Below the pieces are notes generated by a model. That model worked only from the letters and a program-made list of their open reading frames with translations, was not told the DNA's origin and made no database searches. Shown one piece after another: positions 11,293 to 22,245 of a stretch of DNA of 64,000 nucleotides; the stretch's first letter is position 1; the number at the start of each line of letters is the position of its first letter. The DNA is from Hygrophila difformis. Taxonomy: Eukaryota; Streptophyta; Magnoliopsida; Lamiales; Acanthaceae. Position numbers and translations under genes: made by a program. The stretch is taken from positions 18,189,050 through 18,253,049 of the forward strand of contig JAOANR010000003.1 of NCBI GenBank assembly GCA_030278955.1. Reading direction: 5' to 3'.

Positions 11293-12061
11293 TAGAGCGG
11301 TAAATAGAATAAACAGTTCGTGAGCTGAGCTCGTTTCGACACGTGTTCGTTCGTTAAGTTCGGTAAGTTAAACGAACCGAGCTCAAACACATAATTTGGT
11401 TTGTGTGTTCGTTCGTTAAGTTCGCGAACAGTTCGGAATTCTTTTTTAATGGAATATACTACCTCCGTTCCTTTTTAAATGACACGTTTTGACTTTTGTT
11501 ACTGTTGATTAAGTCGCTTTGATTCGACTTTTTAATACAATTATATAAGATAAAATATAGTCAAGTGGGATCTTGTTGGATTCATCTAATCGCATAGATT
11601 TAGAATATCAAATTTTCATAATTTTTACTTGTATGGAATTTGAGTTATTAGGGATTAAAAACGTGTATTGGATTGCGTAAAATGTGGGTCCGCGCATTTA
11701 TTTAGGAACGGAGGAAATATATTATAAAAATAAATATTTTATCTAGTTGTTCTTTTCATTTTTTATTTTTATTAATTTCACATTTCTCTCATAAATTATA
11801 TTACAATATACATTACATTTTCACACCTAATTTAATTCTAAAACAAATAAATTTATTAATAAAATAAATGGTTCGTTAACTGAGCTCGACTAGGCTCGTG
11901 TTCGTTCGTTATTAGCTCGTTCGTAAGGTTAAACGAACATAGCTCAAACATGAAAATTGGCTCGTTAAGATTTTTGGATCGGTTCGTGTTCGTTCGCTAA
12001 GCTTAACGAACAGATGTCAAACACTTGAAGCTCGGTTCGGTTCTACTCGTTTACAACTCTA
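11293..12061. mobile_element. hAT-type non-autonomous element, 769 bp
   Basis: Exact 8-bp target duplication CTTGCAAT at 11285-11292 and 12062-12069. Termini TAGAGCGGTAAAT and (inverted) TAGAGTTGTAAACGAG match imperfectly. Both subterminal regions are full of GTTCGTTCGTTAAG and GAGCTCG words in opposite orientation. No transposase ORF is present. A Stowaway-like MITE is nested inside at 11459-11717. Confidence 0.85.
11459..11717. mobile_element. Stowaway-like MITE nested in the hAT element
   Basis: Ends CTACCTCCGTTCC and GGAACGGAGGAAA, flanked by TA on both sides. The interior carries the family phrase GTCAAGTGGGATCTTGTTGG, also found in diverged form near 4920, 16470, 35360 and 55200. Nesting shows that it inserted after the host hAT element. 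Confidence 0.75.
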
Positions 12062-12065
12062 CTTG

Positions 12066-12440
12066 CAATCCTCACTCACACCCATAAGATCTCTTAAATT
12101 AAATATCCATCATTTTCAAGCGTACCCATCATCTTTCGGTGCTCTAGCATCACAACAGAACCTGCTGTTGACATCACCCAAGTCATACCCTTTTATAACT
12201 TTACAATATGATGTCACAATTCTTACAGTAGAAGCGAAAGTGGGTATGGTATGGGTGCAACAACACCTACTATTGTGATGCCAGAACCTCAAAAAATAAT
12301 GTGTTAAAATGGAAAATGATGTTCGCGCTAGAAAATATGATGGATAGCATTACATCGCAAATACTATCACGAGTATCACTTCAGGGCACATAGACATCAC
12401 CCAAACAAAACAATCTATCTTGTGAGTGCGAGTGAGGGTC
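12066..12440. mobile_element. Imperfect fold-back element
   Basis: The left half contains CCTCACTC, ATATCCATCATTTTC and GCATCACAACAG. The right half contains GCATCACAATAG, ATCCATCATATTTTC and CCCTCACTCGCACTCAC in inverted order. The arms pair over about 150 bp with interruptions. No ORF or clear target duplication is seen. It begins immediately next to the hAT element's right target repeat. Confidence 0.5.
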
Positions 12441-12702
12441 GCGAACATCATTTATTATGTACAGTCAAATGTGTTGCCTATACAGTAACTCTATTGAGCG
12501 AAAGTCATAGCCCGTTGAAAAGCTGGAATTGATTTATGATTGTGGCTGATCACACAAAGATAAAGACCACAAATCGATCACCAAAAAAGCCAGATATTAA
12601 AAATATGTTTTTTTTTTTTAAAGAATGCCTCAAAGTTCATCTCCGACTTTATTTTGACTTCTATGTTTTAATTATTTTAGCAGTTGATACAAATAATTTG
12701 GA

Positions 12703-13238
12703 CAGGGACGGTTACGGTGCAGACACAATGTCCGTGTGGACAACGTCCGCAACCGTTGAATTCGCAACTCAGCGACATGACATACACAACTCAGCGACAA
12801 AAGCCAACCCAATTCAGCGACGCGGCCTATGCAATTCAGCGACATTATTGTATTCATCTCAGCGACGTTTGAAGTTAGAGCCGTTTGAAGGTTATTGGGA
12901 TTTAAACGTATCTCAGCGACGGAGCCTTCATAATTCACCGACATGGCCTATGTAATTCAGCGGCATGACCTATGCAACTCAGCGACATTATTATATTCAT
13001 TTCAGTGATACAATTTTACATTTCAGCGACATGGTTTTATGTATTTGAATGCATCTCAGCGACGGCTCCTACACAATTCAGCGACATGGCCTATATTATT
13101 CAGCGACATTGCCAACACAATTCAGCGACTTGATATAGTAACCCTACAAATGATCTCAACCGTTGGATTATGAAAATGATCAACGGTTGCGGACAATGTC
13201 CGCACGGACGAAATGTCCGCAACCTAGCTACCATACAC
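12703..13238. mobile_element. TIR element with long inverted ends and an internal array
   Basis: The left arm (about 12716-12758) and right arm (about 13179-13223) are inverted copies, each with two GTCCG(T/C)(G/A)-type words ending in GTCCGCAACCGTTGA; about 80 percent pair over 41 bp. Flanks AATTTGGA (12695-12702) and TATTTGGA (13239-13246) could be an 8-bp target duplication with one mismatch, suggesting hAT. No transposase is encoded. Confidence 0.65.
12766..13131 (+). repeat. Array of about 15 TCAGCGACA-centred units
   Basis: The word YCAGCGAC recurs every 20-23 bp, with two longer gaps. Typical spacers are ATGGCCTATGYAATT and ATTATTRTATTCATYT. A few copies have mutated cores (CACCGAC, CAGCGGC, CAGTGAT). 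It occupies almost the whole interior of the surrounding TIR element. Confidence 0.85.
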
Positions 13239-14100
13239 TATTTGGAAAATCTATATATTTATTAATAACATACTTATATTGTGATCATGATATAAGCTTG
13301 CTTCAATAATTGCCACTAAATATAGTTGATGAGATTTATATGATGCAGGCATCCACTGGACAAAAACCTAATTAACTTTCATTTCCTATAAGAGTTGCCC
13401 ACAGATTGGATTGGTTCATCCCCCATTGCATTGCCAATTCATTTAATAAAACCCCAGTTGCATAATGTTTACTTGATTTCCATAAGCAACAAGAACAACA
13501 TGGTTATAAACCATGTATACTTCCTTATTTAATTCTTGATACATTGTTGTTGTACTATTAATTCCACAATAAGAAATTATTGACCTACGGCTAAGATGGA
13601 AGTGTTGCTTGCCCATTCATGACACGAAAAAGTGTTTTTCACCAAGACAAGATAGACAGAATAGGGTGATGTTTTTGGTGTAAGTTGGAATTTAAAATGA
13701 TATGTACTTTATTATTCTAGTTAAATCAAATTTAGATGCAGAATCTCTCGAACTAAGCAAAAATTAATTCGTCTTCAAGTGTTCCAAAAGTTGATGTCAT
13801 ATGAATTTGTTTATACTCACTAGGGACTAGACCTAAGCCACTAGTTGACTTTCACTTAACTCAATCCTTCATTTAAAGCCCTTTTCCTTTATTTCTTCGA
13901 CATCCCAAATCCATTTTCTTTTTTTCCTTCATTTCTTACTATGAATCAATATTATTATTATTCCACTGAAAACTAATTGAGTTGGCCCAATTTTGAATTG
14001 CTCTTGACCATCCATTATGGATTGGTGGACTTGGACATATACTGCAAGCCATCATCATTTTCCTAGGCTTAACTGCTCAACCTTCAGTTTAAGCTTAATT
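13239..14100. other. Intergenic stretch, no gene seen
   Basis: AT-rich, no coherent reading frame or repeat boundary noticed. From about 14104 it becomes similar to the upstream region of the 6848 gene. Confidence 0.5.
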
Positions 14101-14315
14101 CAACATGCCCATCCCCTCATAAACCTCCAGAATGGCCTCCCCACATAAAACCCCACACACACATGAGATATATAATCCTTTCATCCAACTCTCTTCTCTC
14201 TTAACAATCTGAGCCGACAAGCAAAACAAGAGTTAGCACCTATCAGCTCTCATTCTCCACATTAGTCCACCTCATGCCACCTGCCCTGAACCATATTATC
14301 ATTTCCAACCGCAAA

Positions 14316-14348
14316 ATGGATCAAGATCAAGATCAAGAACCAAGACAG

Positions 14349-14381
<33 letters not shown>

Positions 14382-14632
14382 TTGCCCCAGAACCCATATT
14401 GCTGGCCAAGACCATACAATATAGTCAAAGATACAACTGCATCATCAACACCTCTCATGTAATAGCAGCTTCATTATCAAAGGATCATTTCCCCTCCTCA
14501 TGGACACTACTCTGGAGAAAAGCTCAAGGACAACAAGAATAACAAAGAGAAAAACATAAAATGATCAATGAGAATATTCTAATGTTGCTATTGTTGTGCC
14601 ACAGATCCCTGCTGTTCATTCTCTGCATGTTT
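14316..14632 (+). pseudogene. Degenerate paralogue of the 6848 small gene
   Basis: It starts MDQDQDQEPRQ, like MDGDQDQED in the intact gene, then has a CAG-encoded poly-Gln tract (about 10 Gln, 14351-14380). NPYCWPRPY follows, matching CTHCWPQPHH. After a frameshift the matching frame continues as NTSHVIAA and SSWTLLWRKA (compare STSHVITT and PLWTLLWKKL), then meets a stop. Further on, nucleotide similarity to the Cys cluster region remains near 14580-14605. The SYxxNFDD and SFSARFA end is lost. The promoter region (14104-14215) is also similar, so this is a local duplication that decayed. Confidence 0.75.
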
Positions 14633-14983
14633 TGATGAGTAGAATTACGCGTTGGTAATTCACTTATGTGTTTGTCATTATCAATATATGGTTTAAAATA
14701 AGGAATATGAAAGGTACCGGAAAATAAAAGAATCAACATATGAGTTCTGGCAATTGCCTACCTATAATCAACATACACACTTCGGATGGGACATATTACG
14801 GCCCAAAAAAAGAAAAAATTGCAAGTATAGTCCAAATGGAAGTTGTCGTTTTTTTAAAAAAAAATCTTGAATGCCCTTATGTTTGAGATTTTGACTTTGC
14901 TGAATAAAACTGAAATCCTAATCCATTTTGCAACAGCTCTGGTTCTGTACATGTTTCATTGCCAAATGACTGTGTCATCAATG

Positions 14984-15482
14984 CAGTGGCGGAACTAGAA
15001 ATTCCATCCAGGGTGGTCAAAACTTTAGCCAATTCTTCATCTGTCCCATGTAATATGTTTTGTTATGGTTGGGTACGATAATTAGGCTGATTTTTCTTTT
15101 TTTAAACATTGACATTTATGTGTCGGCAAAGGTGTGTGGGAGCCCAAACTATACAAATTACAAAGGAAGATAAAGGGGAATGATAGGGGCCGGGTGGGAA
15201 TCGAACCTCCAACCATAAGGTTGAAAGCCAGAGCACATTATCACTGGGTCAAGTCCCTATTCCCAGCTAAAGTTAATTAAAAGGGAAAAATATTTGGAAT
15301 TAGAGAAGAATAAAATATTTGGAATTAGAAAAGAATGAAAAAGAAATCGAGAAAAAACGGTTTATTTATTAAAATTTGGATTATTTATTAATGATATTAT
15401 TTTTACCTTAGAAATAAAAAATAATTTTTTTTTTTCAGGGTGGTCGGCTGACCACCCTGGCACCATAGTGGTGCCGCCACTG
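14984..15482. mobile_element. hAT-type element carrying a SINE, copy 1 (499 bp)
   Basis: Exact 8-bp target duplication CATCAATG at 14976-14983 and 15483-15490. Termini are CAGTGGCGG and (inverted) CAGTGGCGG. The subterminal parts also pair: CCAGGGTGGTCA at the left, CAGGGTGGTCGGCTGACCACCCTGG at the right in two halves. The interior contains an antisense tRNA-related SINE (about 15098-15262). The same composite, with its own target duplication, is at 58767-59241. Confidence 0.9.
15098..15262 (-). mobile_element. SINE inside hAT copy 1
   Basis: On the minus strand: GGACTTGACCCAGTGATAA (box A), GGAGGTTCGATTCCCACC (box B), then CCTTTGTAATTTGTATAG and an A-rich end. It is one of the best preserved members of the family in this window. 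Confidence 0.8.
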
Positions 15483-15499
15483 CATCAATGGTAGACTGG

Positions 15500-16835
15500 T
15501 ATAGGGGTGATTAACGAGTAGTGCTACTCGAACTCGACTCGGTACTTGACTCGGAAAAAGCTCGACTCGTACTCGAAAAATTCGAGTCGAGTCGAGTATC
15601 GAGTATTCTAATCGAGTATCGAGCTCAGGCTCGAGTAGAAGAATATGATACTCGTCGAGTATCGCGTACTCGTCGAGTAGTCGAGTCGAGTCGAGTAGTC
15701 GAGTCGAGTCGAGTCGAGTACTCGTTTATTAATTAATTTTACTATATTTTATTTTATATTTAAAAATTCCCACCATCCCATATCAATCATTATAATCAAA
15801 ATATTGTAAGCCCATTACCTATTCTCACAAGCCCATATCAATATTTAAACATTTTGTTTTCTCTATCTGTTTATGGATTCATCAATTTTTTCATATGCTT
15901 TAAAAAAATTAATTTCCTCATATACCACTCTATCATCCCAGTGAATTTTTTATTGGCATTTGAGATTCCATATCAGTAATTATAATTGGAATATTCTAAG
16001 TAATTGACAGAACAAATTATTTTACTCACAAATTTAAATTGATAGTATAATTTTTTTATTTAGTACAGTATGTTTCTATTGTCATGGGCTTTTTAATATG
16101 CATTTTTGTCGCAATCCAATTTTTTAAACCAATTAAAGTCATACTCGTCACAAAGGATTGATGTCTTTTTGGCTACTGTGAAAAAATGTTTGGAATAAAC
16201 GAAAAAATTGTGCTTGTGTGTAAAATGTATGTTTTAAATTAGTAATAAATAATTGTAAATTTATTTAAATGAATCTGATCTTTTGATTGGCATCTATTGA
16301 TAATGAATAAAACTAATGAATCAAACACAAAATAGAAAAGGTCAAACAACTCAAAAACTCATAATACTTCCTTCGTTCTTGAATAAATACAACATGTTGA
16401 AATATGACACTATTCACACAAACACTTTGACTTAAAGTTTTATCATAGTTATACAAGTTAAAATATAGCCAAGTGAGATCTTGTTAGATTCATCTCGTCG
16501 TGTAGTTTTTTAATATTGAACTTTTAGAATTTTTACTGTACCGAATTTGAGTTATTAATGGTTTAAAATGTGTATTGTACTGCGTGCTGGGTGAGTCCGT
16601 AGCACTTATAAAAAACAGAAGAATTATAAGATAAGGGGCCTAATCCAGAAAAAAAAAAAATAAAAAAAAAATTCAAGCTACTCGAGCTCGAGCTCGAACT
16701 CGATGATACTCGAGCTCGAGCTCAAGAATCACTACTCGACTCGAGCTCGAGCTCGAGCTCGAGTAGTGATATTTCCCCGTCAAGTCAAGCGCAAGTAGTG
16801 AACTACTCGGGCTCGACTCGACTCGATATCACCCC
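15500..16835. mobile_element. hAT-type element with CTCGA-rich ends, 1336 bp
   Basis: 8-bp target duplication TAGACTGG at 15492-15499 and 16836-16843. The ends are TATAGGGGTGAT and ATATCACCCC. About 200 bp at the left and 150 bp at the right are dense CTCGA, GAGTCGAGT and GAGCTC words, in opposite sense at the two ends. The middle is AT-rich without a transposase and includes a degenerate Stowaway-like copy at about 16358-16622. Confidence 0.8.
16358..16622. mobile_element. Degenerate Stowaway-like MITE nested in hAT
   Basis: Starts CTTCCTTCGTTCTTG and carries the family phrase CCAAGTGAGATCTTGTTAG. The right TIR is eroded (AAAACAGAAG). Confidence 0.5.
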
Positions 16836-16860
16836 TAGACTGGTAGTGCTTACTACATAT

Positions 16861-18166
16861 TGGTGTGTGGAATATTTTCCACCACAACCCGCAGTGTACG
16901 GTCCAAGTAATAAACCGGTGAAACCGGGTCGAATCCACAGGGAACAGGGAATTGTCAATAATTTATCAAATTTCAGTAGCGACGAAAATTAAAATGCGAT
17001 TAAGTTGGTTTATCTAAATTCCTAAAATTGCAATGAAAATAAAATAATCAAAAGTTCCAATGAATGAATAAAAGAAGAATGATGATTGATTTATGCACTA
17101 GATGATGAATGGGGATCCCTAGATCTTTCAATTGTTGATAAACTTCGCTATTGTTTATAAAAATCCAATTTTTAATTAATTATTATGCCTACTTAGAATT
17201 ATCACAATTTAGAAACCTCTCGGTTTTAATGACATGCACTTCCTCCTGCTAGTGATTATCCTAAGTGGGTTCTAACAATTTTGGCTCTTTTTCAAGTTAC
17301 CAATTATTAGAATTAATTTGTTCAATTATTTTTGCTTAAGTATTTTTCAACCACTCAAACAATATAAAGCCCTAGTTCAGATCTCCTTTCGGTCTCACCA
17401 AACACCCATAAGAATTGAACAAATTAACATATAATTAACGAAATTCATAAAGCAAAAGCAAATATCAACAATGTCAAAATCTAAGTTTCCCCAAACGATG
17501 GGATTAGCCTAGCATAATGTCACAAAAACGCAAAATAACAATAAAAGAAAACATGGTTTGTGACAGTAATGGTGAAGAAAGTCCGGTGTAGATCTCCACT
17601 GGATCGCCTTCAACTTGTTCTTCTCGTCTCCCAGATGAATGATGAAAAGATATGAATTTTTCTGAGATTAAATTTCAGATTTTCGGAACCCTCAACTGGC
17701 TTGGAGACGTTTTATTTATAGACTGGATAGCAGAAGATATGAATCAGTCAGGAAATACACGAAATCACCCGAAATCAGCCCAAGATTTGGGCCAACTCCG
17801 CAACCCGCGCGGTCCTGGCGCGGTGCTTCCCAGACCGCGCGCCTAGCGCGCGGCGGTCCTCCGTCGTGCGCTCGGTTGCGCGGTCGATTCGCCGTGCGAT
17901 CCTTCTTCCGTCTTCTGCTTTCCGAGTTTTTTGAGCTCCAATTGACTTCTTTTTGGTCCTTTTTCCTTAAGCTTGCTAAAAACACCTAAAATCATGCAAT
18001 CTCACAACAAAATTCATTAAAATGCATAAAGTCATGAATGAGATCACAATTAATTATTTTTACACAAAATCATTGTCTTTAGCAGTTAATTCCACATTTT
18101 CCATAAATTAAACCTTTAACTAATCACTTAATCACAAGGAAATACCGCACTCTGTGCAAGATATCA
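16861..18166 (-). repeat. Athila 3' LTR
   Basis: 1,306 bp, TG...CA bounded. It is the same length as the other LTR. By eye only position 17754 (A here) differs from its counterpart 28920 (G). A minus-strand TATAAATAAA (17711-17720) marks the U3 promoter region, next to a GC-rich module at 17807-17868. Confidence 0.95.
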
Positions 18167-19862
18167 ACATCCTCACACTAAGTCTTGTTCGTCCCCGAAT
18201 AAGGTAAAACTAAGACCTAGCAATGTCCAACACACATAATAGCCACCAAAATGTCTAAAAGTCGAACTCCAACCAATCACAAACTCAAGCAGATGTCAAA
18301 ACCAAATTCTCATTTGTCCCCTCAATACCAACATTCCCACTTAGCTCAACCCTCACCAAGATCACACAAGGAAATATATATGTGTATGAAGTGCTCTCAT
18401 ATATGATCAGGGTAAAAAAAATCACTCAATACCAAGGCAATGCAAGTATCAGTATAAATTTGTAACACAATCACATAATCACCAACTTAGGATTTCTCAT
18501 AAGGAATCAATAGGTCTTTAAAATGGTTGTAACGGGGCTAGGGTCATGAGGTAGGAAAATATGGATAAAGTAGGCTAATAAAAGTGGAACAAGTTCTTCA
18601 ACTGCCAATACTCCTCCAAAATAATCCCACATACCCAAATATGACAATTATTATGCCCCATAACATCGCATCAAGAGCTCAACTCAATCCATAAAAATGT
18701 AGTAGTATGTGCCCAACATAAATTGCTATTGTATTTTTATTTTTTTTTTCTCTCTTTTTTTCTTTTTTCTTTTTTTTTTCAATTTTTTTTTTGGTGGATT
18801 TGCATAACTCTACAGTTTTATTTAGAGGAATCCCAATATCCAAATAATGCAGACGGAACTTCAACTCTTGTTGTTCTTGACTTAAAGTGTAAACTCTTTG
18901 TCAGCGGAACAACTGTGTAAGCTATATAAATCCACTTTTCTTCTTTTTTTTTTTTTTCATTTTTTTTTTTCAACAATAGCAAAATGTAGGCACTATACTC
19001 TTCTCAAGAAAATTCCTTTCATTCTTCCATCTCTTTTCCAAGAATTTTTCTTCTAAGGCTTCCCCAAAAATTACCACATGCCAAATGTACCACTAACAGA
19101 ATTCACTTGTTCCACGGGTTTAAATTCTGAAGGCTTATAAAAATGCGTGGCTAGCGAGAAAAATATAGTGGGTTATCAAAGAAACAGGCTAATAGGCTCA
19201 GAGGGGCTTCCCTAGAGATAAATATGTGAAAGGTAGGAAGTGTTTAGGCCATGAGCTTCTAGGTGCCTATATCATATTCCTCATCAAAATCCCAGTAGTA
19301 ATCACATGCATTATAATCACAAATAAATAATTCCACAAGCATGCCCGGATCACACAATCAAGAAAAAGTAAGGCCAAAATTCTCACCCAAGGGCTTTTTG
19401 GTTGAACCTAATGGTTATGTAGCATGAGGGGACTCATTTAAACTTAATTAATCCATCTACTCTCATAAGTTTTCAGTCAAGTTCAACTCCTAGACAAAAA
19501 TACAACTACTAGTGGTGACGTGCAGTGAGCAACGTATCATGAACTTGGGGTATCCCCCATCCTCACACTAAAGGTTGGCATTGTCCTCAATGACTAAGCA
19601 ACTAACCAAGGCACACATATCAAGCACATAATCCAAATCAGTGATACTGCATGACACGAAAATAAACACATAACATACATAGGGTCATAAGATAAAAGAT
19701 CCAAAATATAACATAATACAACCCCAAATAAAAACATAGTCCTAAAAATAAACTAAAAATAACAATAATAATAAATTCTACATCCTAGACAAAGACTCCA
19801 AATAAAAATAAAAATAAAAATAAAACTAAAAAAATAAAAAGAAAGAAAGAAAAACCGTAGTA
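18167..19862 (-). other. Athila 3' non-coding region with polypurine tract
   Basis: Adjacent to the 3' LTR the minus strand reads TTAGTGTGAGGATGT, the candidate polypurine tract that primes plus-strand synthesis. The rest has several T-rich runs (about 18738-18795, 18940-18970) and no ORF. Long non-coding 3' regions are usual in this clade. Confidence 0.7.
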
Positions 19863-21113
19863 TCACTGATCCGGTGGTGGAAAATGCGGTGGAAAATGGC
19901 CACGCATGTACTCGTCCATACCGCGCATGTAGGCATGCATCTCATCCATGCGGGTGTCCAGTCGAGTGAAGCGAGCGTCCATGTCAACTCGCATCCCCTG
20001 CATCATCTCCATCATGGCGGCCATATCCGGTCCCGGCGGAGGCATCGGTGGAGGAATCGGTGGATCAACTGCAGGAGGAGGTGGTGGTGGTCGTGGAATC
20101 TCAATGATCAGTCCACCATCCTCTGGCTCCGGCCGAAGTATCGCCGGAGGTGCGCCACGTCGCAATGCAGTCCGCCTCGGAGCGTATCCCTCTATCTGAT
20201 AGTGAGAGCCGGCCTCCAATAAATAAGGATCCCCAGAAGCATTAATCCCACTGGCTAAACAGATGTCCCGAATGAGATGCACATGGGTGATCTGGCGGGA
20301 CTGTCGACCCCGAGAGAGCTCTCGCAAGTTGGCCTCCACAAAGGCCCCCAAATTCACTCTACCGCCTCGGGCGATAAAGTGAATGATGTCATAAATCCAA
20401 GGCACCAGTACGTGCGACCTAGTAATAGGATGGACGCGTCCTAGCCACAAATGTGCTAGAACTCGCCATACCGAATCCATGGTCCGCAGGCGCAACTCAT
20501 GCTGGTCCTCCAACTCCGGTGCTCGGTCAGTACATAGAGCTCCATAATCAGGGACTGGTCCTCTCTGCTCATATGGAAACTCGGTCACCCCCTCATTAGG
20601 CATGCCATAATGGGCATTAATTGCCCTAGCACTAAAATCAACCCTGCGACCGCGCACTCGAACTCGGGATAAGTCCGTGTCCTCGCCCACACCTCCGATG
20701 TTAGCTATGACCTCCATGGCGAGATATCCTGAAGCCCGACCCGAAGGACTAACTGCAAACCGAGTCCATCCCAAGTGGTCTAGCAAGAGCCTCGCTCTAT
20801 CGTCATTAAGGTGTGCCTGAAGGAAGCCTCTCTCTGGAATATACGCCCTGTTGACTCTCAACTCATCATAATAGAAATCCTGGGACGATGCAGAAGCAAA
20901 TCTCCGTCTAACCCACTCGTCTGGCCTGTCCTCCTCGGGAAGATTGGGAAGCCTAGAGACAGGAGGTGCCTCATCCTCAGAGTCAGACTCCACCTCCGGA
21001 GGTATCACAGCCGCTGGGGCACTAGGACCGGCCTCGTGATCATGCGTGGCTCGCCTCTTGCGCCCAGGCGGGCACATGAGAGATGCTAAGACGAGTATCA
21101 TAGATAGAATCAT
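19863..21113 (-). CDS. Athila downstream ORF (plant transposon-domain protein, 416 aa)
   Basis: Open frame in the env-like position, 1.1 kb after the pol stop. The N-terminus has a short hydrophobic start (MILSMILVLASLM), then a basic CPPGRKRR stretch. An acidic linker with SDSEDE lies at about 43-48. The central region has a WVRRRF...LLDHLGWTRF segment, then AINAHYGMP, then VLVPWIYDIIHFIARGG. It resembles what I recall of the putative plant transposon protein domain in the extra ORFs of Athila-like elements. The C-terminus is Pro-rich (about 325-355), then a Met/Asp-rich helix-forming segment. No convincing transmembrane anchor is seen, so env-like function is unproven. Translation may begin at Met13 instead. 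How it is expressed (splicing or a sub-genomic RNA) is unknown. Confidence 0.75.
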   Translation of the reverse strand: MILSMILVLASLMCPPGRKRRATHDHEAGPSAPAAVIPPEVESDSEDEAPPVSRLPNLPEEDRPDEWVRRRFASASSQDFYYDELRVNRAYIPERGFLQAHLNDDRARLLLDHLGWTRFAVSPSGRASGYLAMEVIANIGGVGEDTDLSRVRVRGRRVDFSARAINAHYGMPNEGVTEFPYEQRGPVPDYGALCTDRAPELEDQHELRLRTMDSVWRVLAHLWLGRVHPITRSHVLVPWIYDIIHFIARGGRVNLGAFVEANLRELSRGRQSRQITHVHLIRDICLASGINASGDPYLLEAGSHYQIEGYAPRRTALRRGAPPAILRPEPEDGGLIIEIPRPPPPPPAVDPPIPPPMPPPGPDMAAMMEMMQGMRVDMDARFTRLDTRMDEMHAYMRGMDEYMRGHFPPHFPPPDQ

Positions 21114-21971
21114 CCTGCAAAATACCCAATATCAAATAAAGAACGACAATCCTCACACTAGGTATAAAGCAAGGTAAAATAAACAGAAAGTCACCAATTC
21201 CTAGGCTTCTAAGACATATAATCTAATAAACTCAAGCCTAATCATTCATCAAGACAAAATCAAGGCAATCCAAAGCAAAAATCTCATGAAAACAATTATG
21301 GAACTCATTGTGGCATTTCATCGAACATGTTGTGTGCACTTTTAGGCCTAATTTCAAATTCAATTGTAAACTCATGAATAATTGCCCAAAAATTGAAACA
21401 ATCACTCAATCATCAATAAATAAACACAATGTAGCATCAATCAACAATATTCTACTCGAATCAAAGCCTACATTGTCAATTAAATTCGAAATATTCATGT
21501 TCTTGACAAATTCCAAAAATCAAACATTTAATCTCCAAGAACATGCAAACAAGATGCACCAACATGTTTAAAATCATCAAACTAACATTCCAATACCACA
21601 ATTATAACACTAATCGCACACAAATAGGTATAGAAAGCAAAATCCCCAAATTCTAGCATAAACCCTAATTTACTTGTTCTTCACAAAATCAACACCTCCA
21701 AAGCATGAAACTTGAAATTAAAGGAAGATTGAAGTAGAAACATACCTTGATTGATGAAATTGCAAAGATTTGAAGTAAGTTTGGCCAAGAGATTACCGAA
21801 TTCGGGGAGGAAAGGGGATGAACTCGCGAAAGAGGAAAAAAAAAGAAAATGAGGGCGCGTATGCCCTGCCCTGCCCGCGGTCGAGTATATGCTCCTGCGT
21901 GAGCCGCGCGGTCGGCTGGCGGTCCTGCCCAGACCGCGCCGTTACCGCGCGGCGTCTTTTTTCGGAATTTT

Positions 21972-22002
<31 letters not shown>

Positions 22003-22245
22003 TCCGAAAATAAAAATAAAATTACCCCCTTAAATCTATTGTGTGCGAAATTTGTGTTCCATTCTTGCCTTCCAATTCAATGCTACACCGCTTTCTGTCA
22101 AGAAAATTCACCAATTAAATCCAAAATAAGAAAAATTAAAATTAAAGTACTAAGAACTAAAACTAAATAAAAATTGAAAAACACTCGGGTTGCCTCCCGA
22201 AAGCGCTGCATTTAACGTCGACAGCCAGACATCCCTTGCAGCTCT
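21114..22245 (-). other. Spacer between pol and downstream ORF
   Basis: Non-coding, AT-rich. It contains a GC-rich module at 21898-21955 like that in the LTRs, and a TCCTCACACTA word at 21150-21160. Confidence 0.7.

Noticed and set aside
12536..12955. 139-codon plus-strand ORF
   Set aside because: Its second half is translation of the CAGCGAC repeat array and a terminal inverted repeat, not a gene.
12766..13131. CRISPR-like spaced repeats
   Set aside because: This is plant nuclear DNA, the repeat core is only 8-9 bp, spacers are themselves repeats, and the array sits inside a TIR element.
15098..15262. tRNA gene
   Set aside because: Box A and box B are present but there is no cloverleaf or CCA-compatible acceptor stem; the SINE body and dispersed copies explain the signal. 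The same applies to the other SINE copies.
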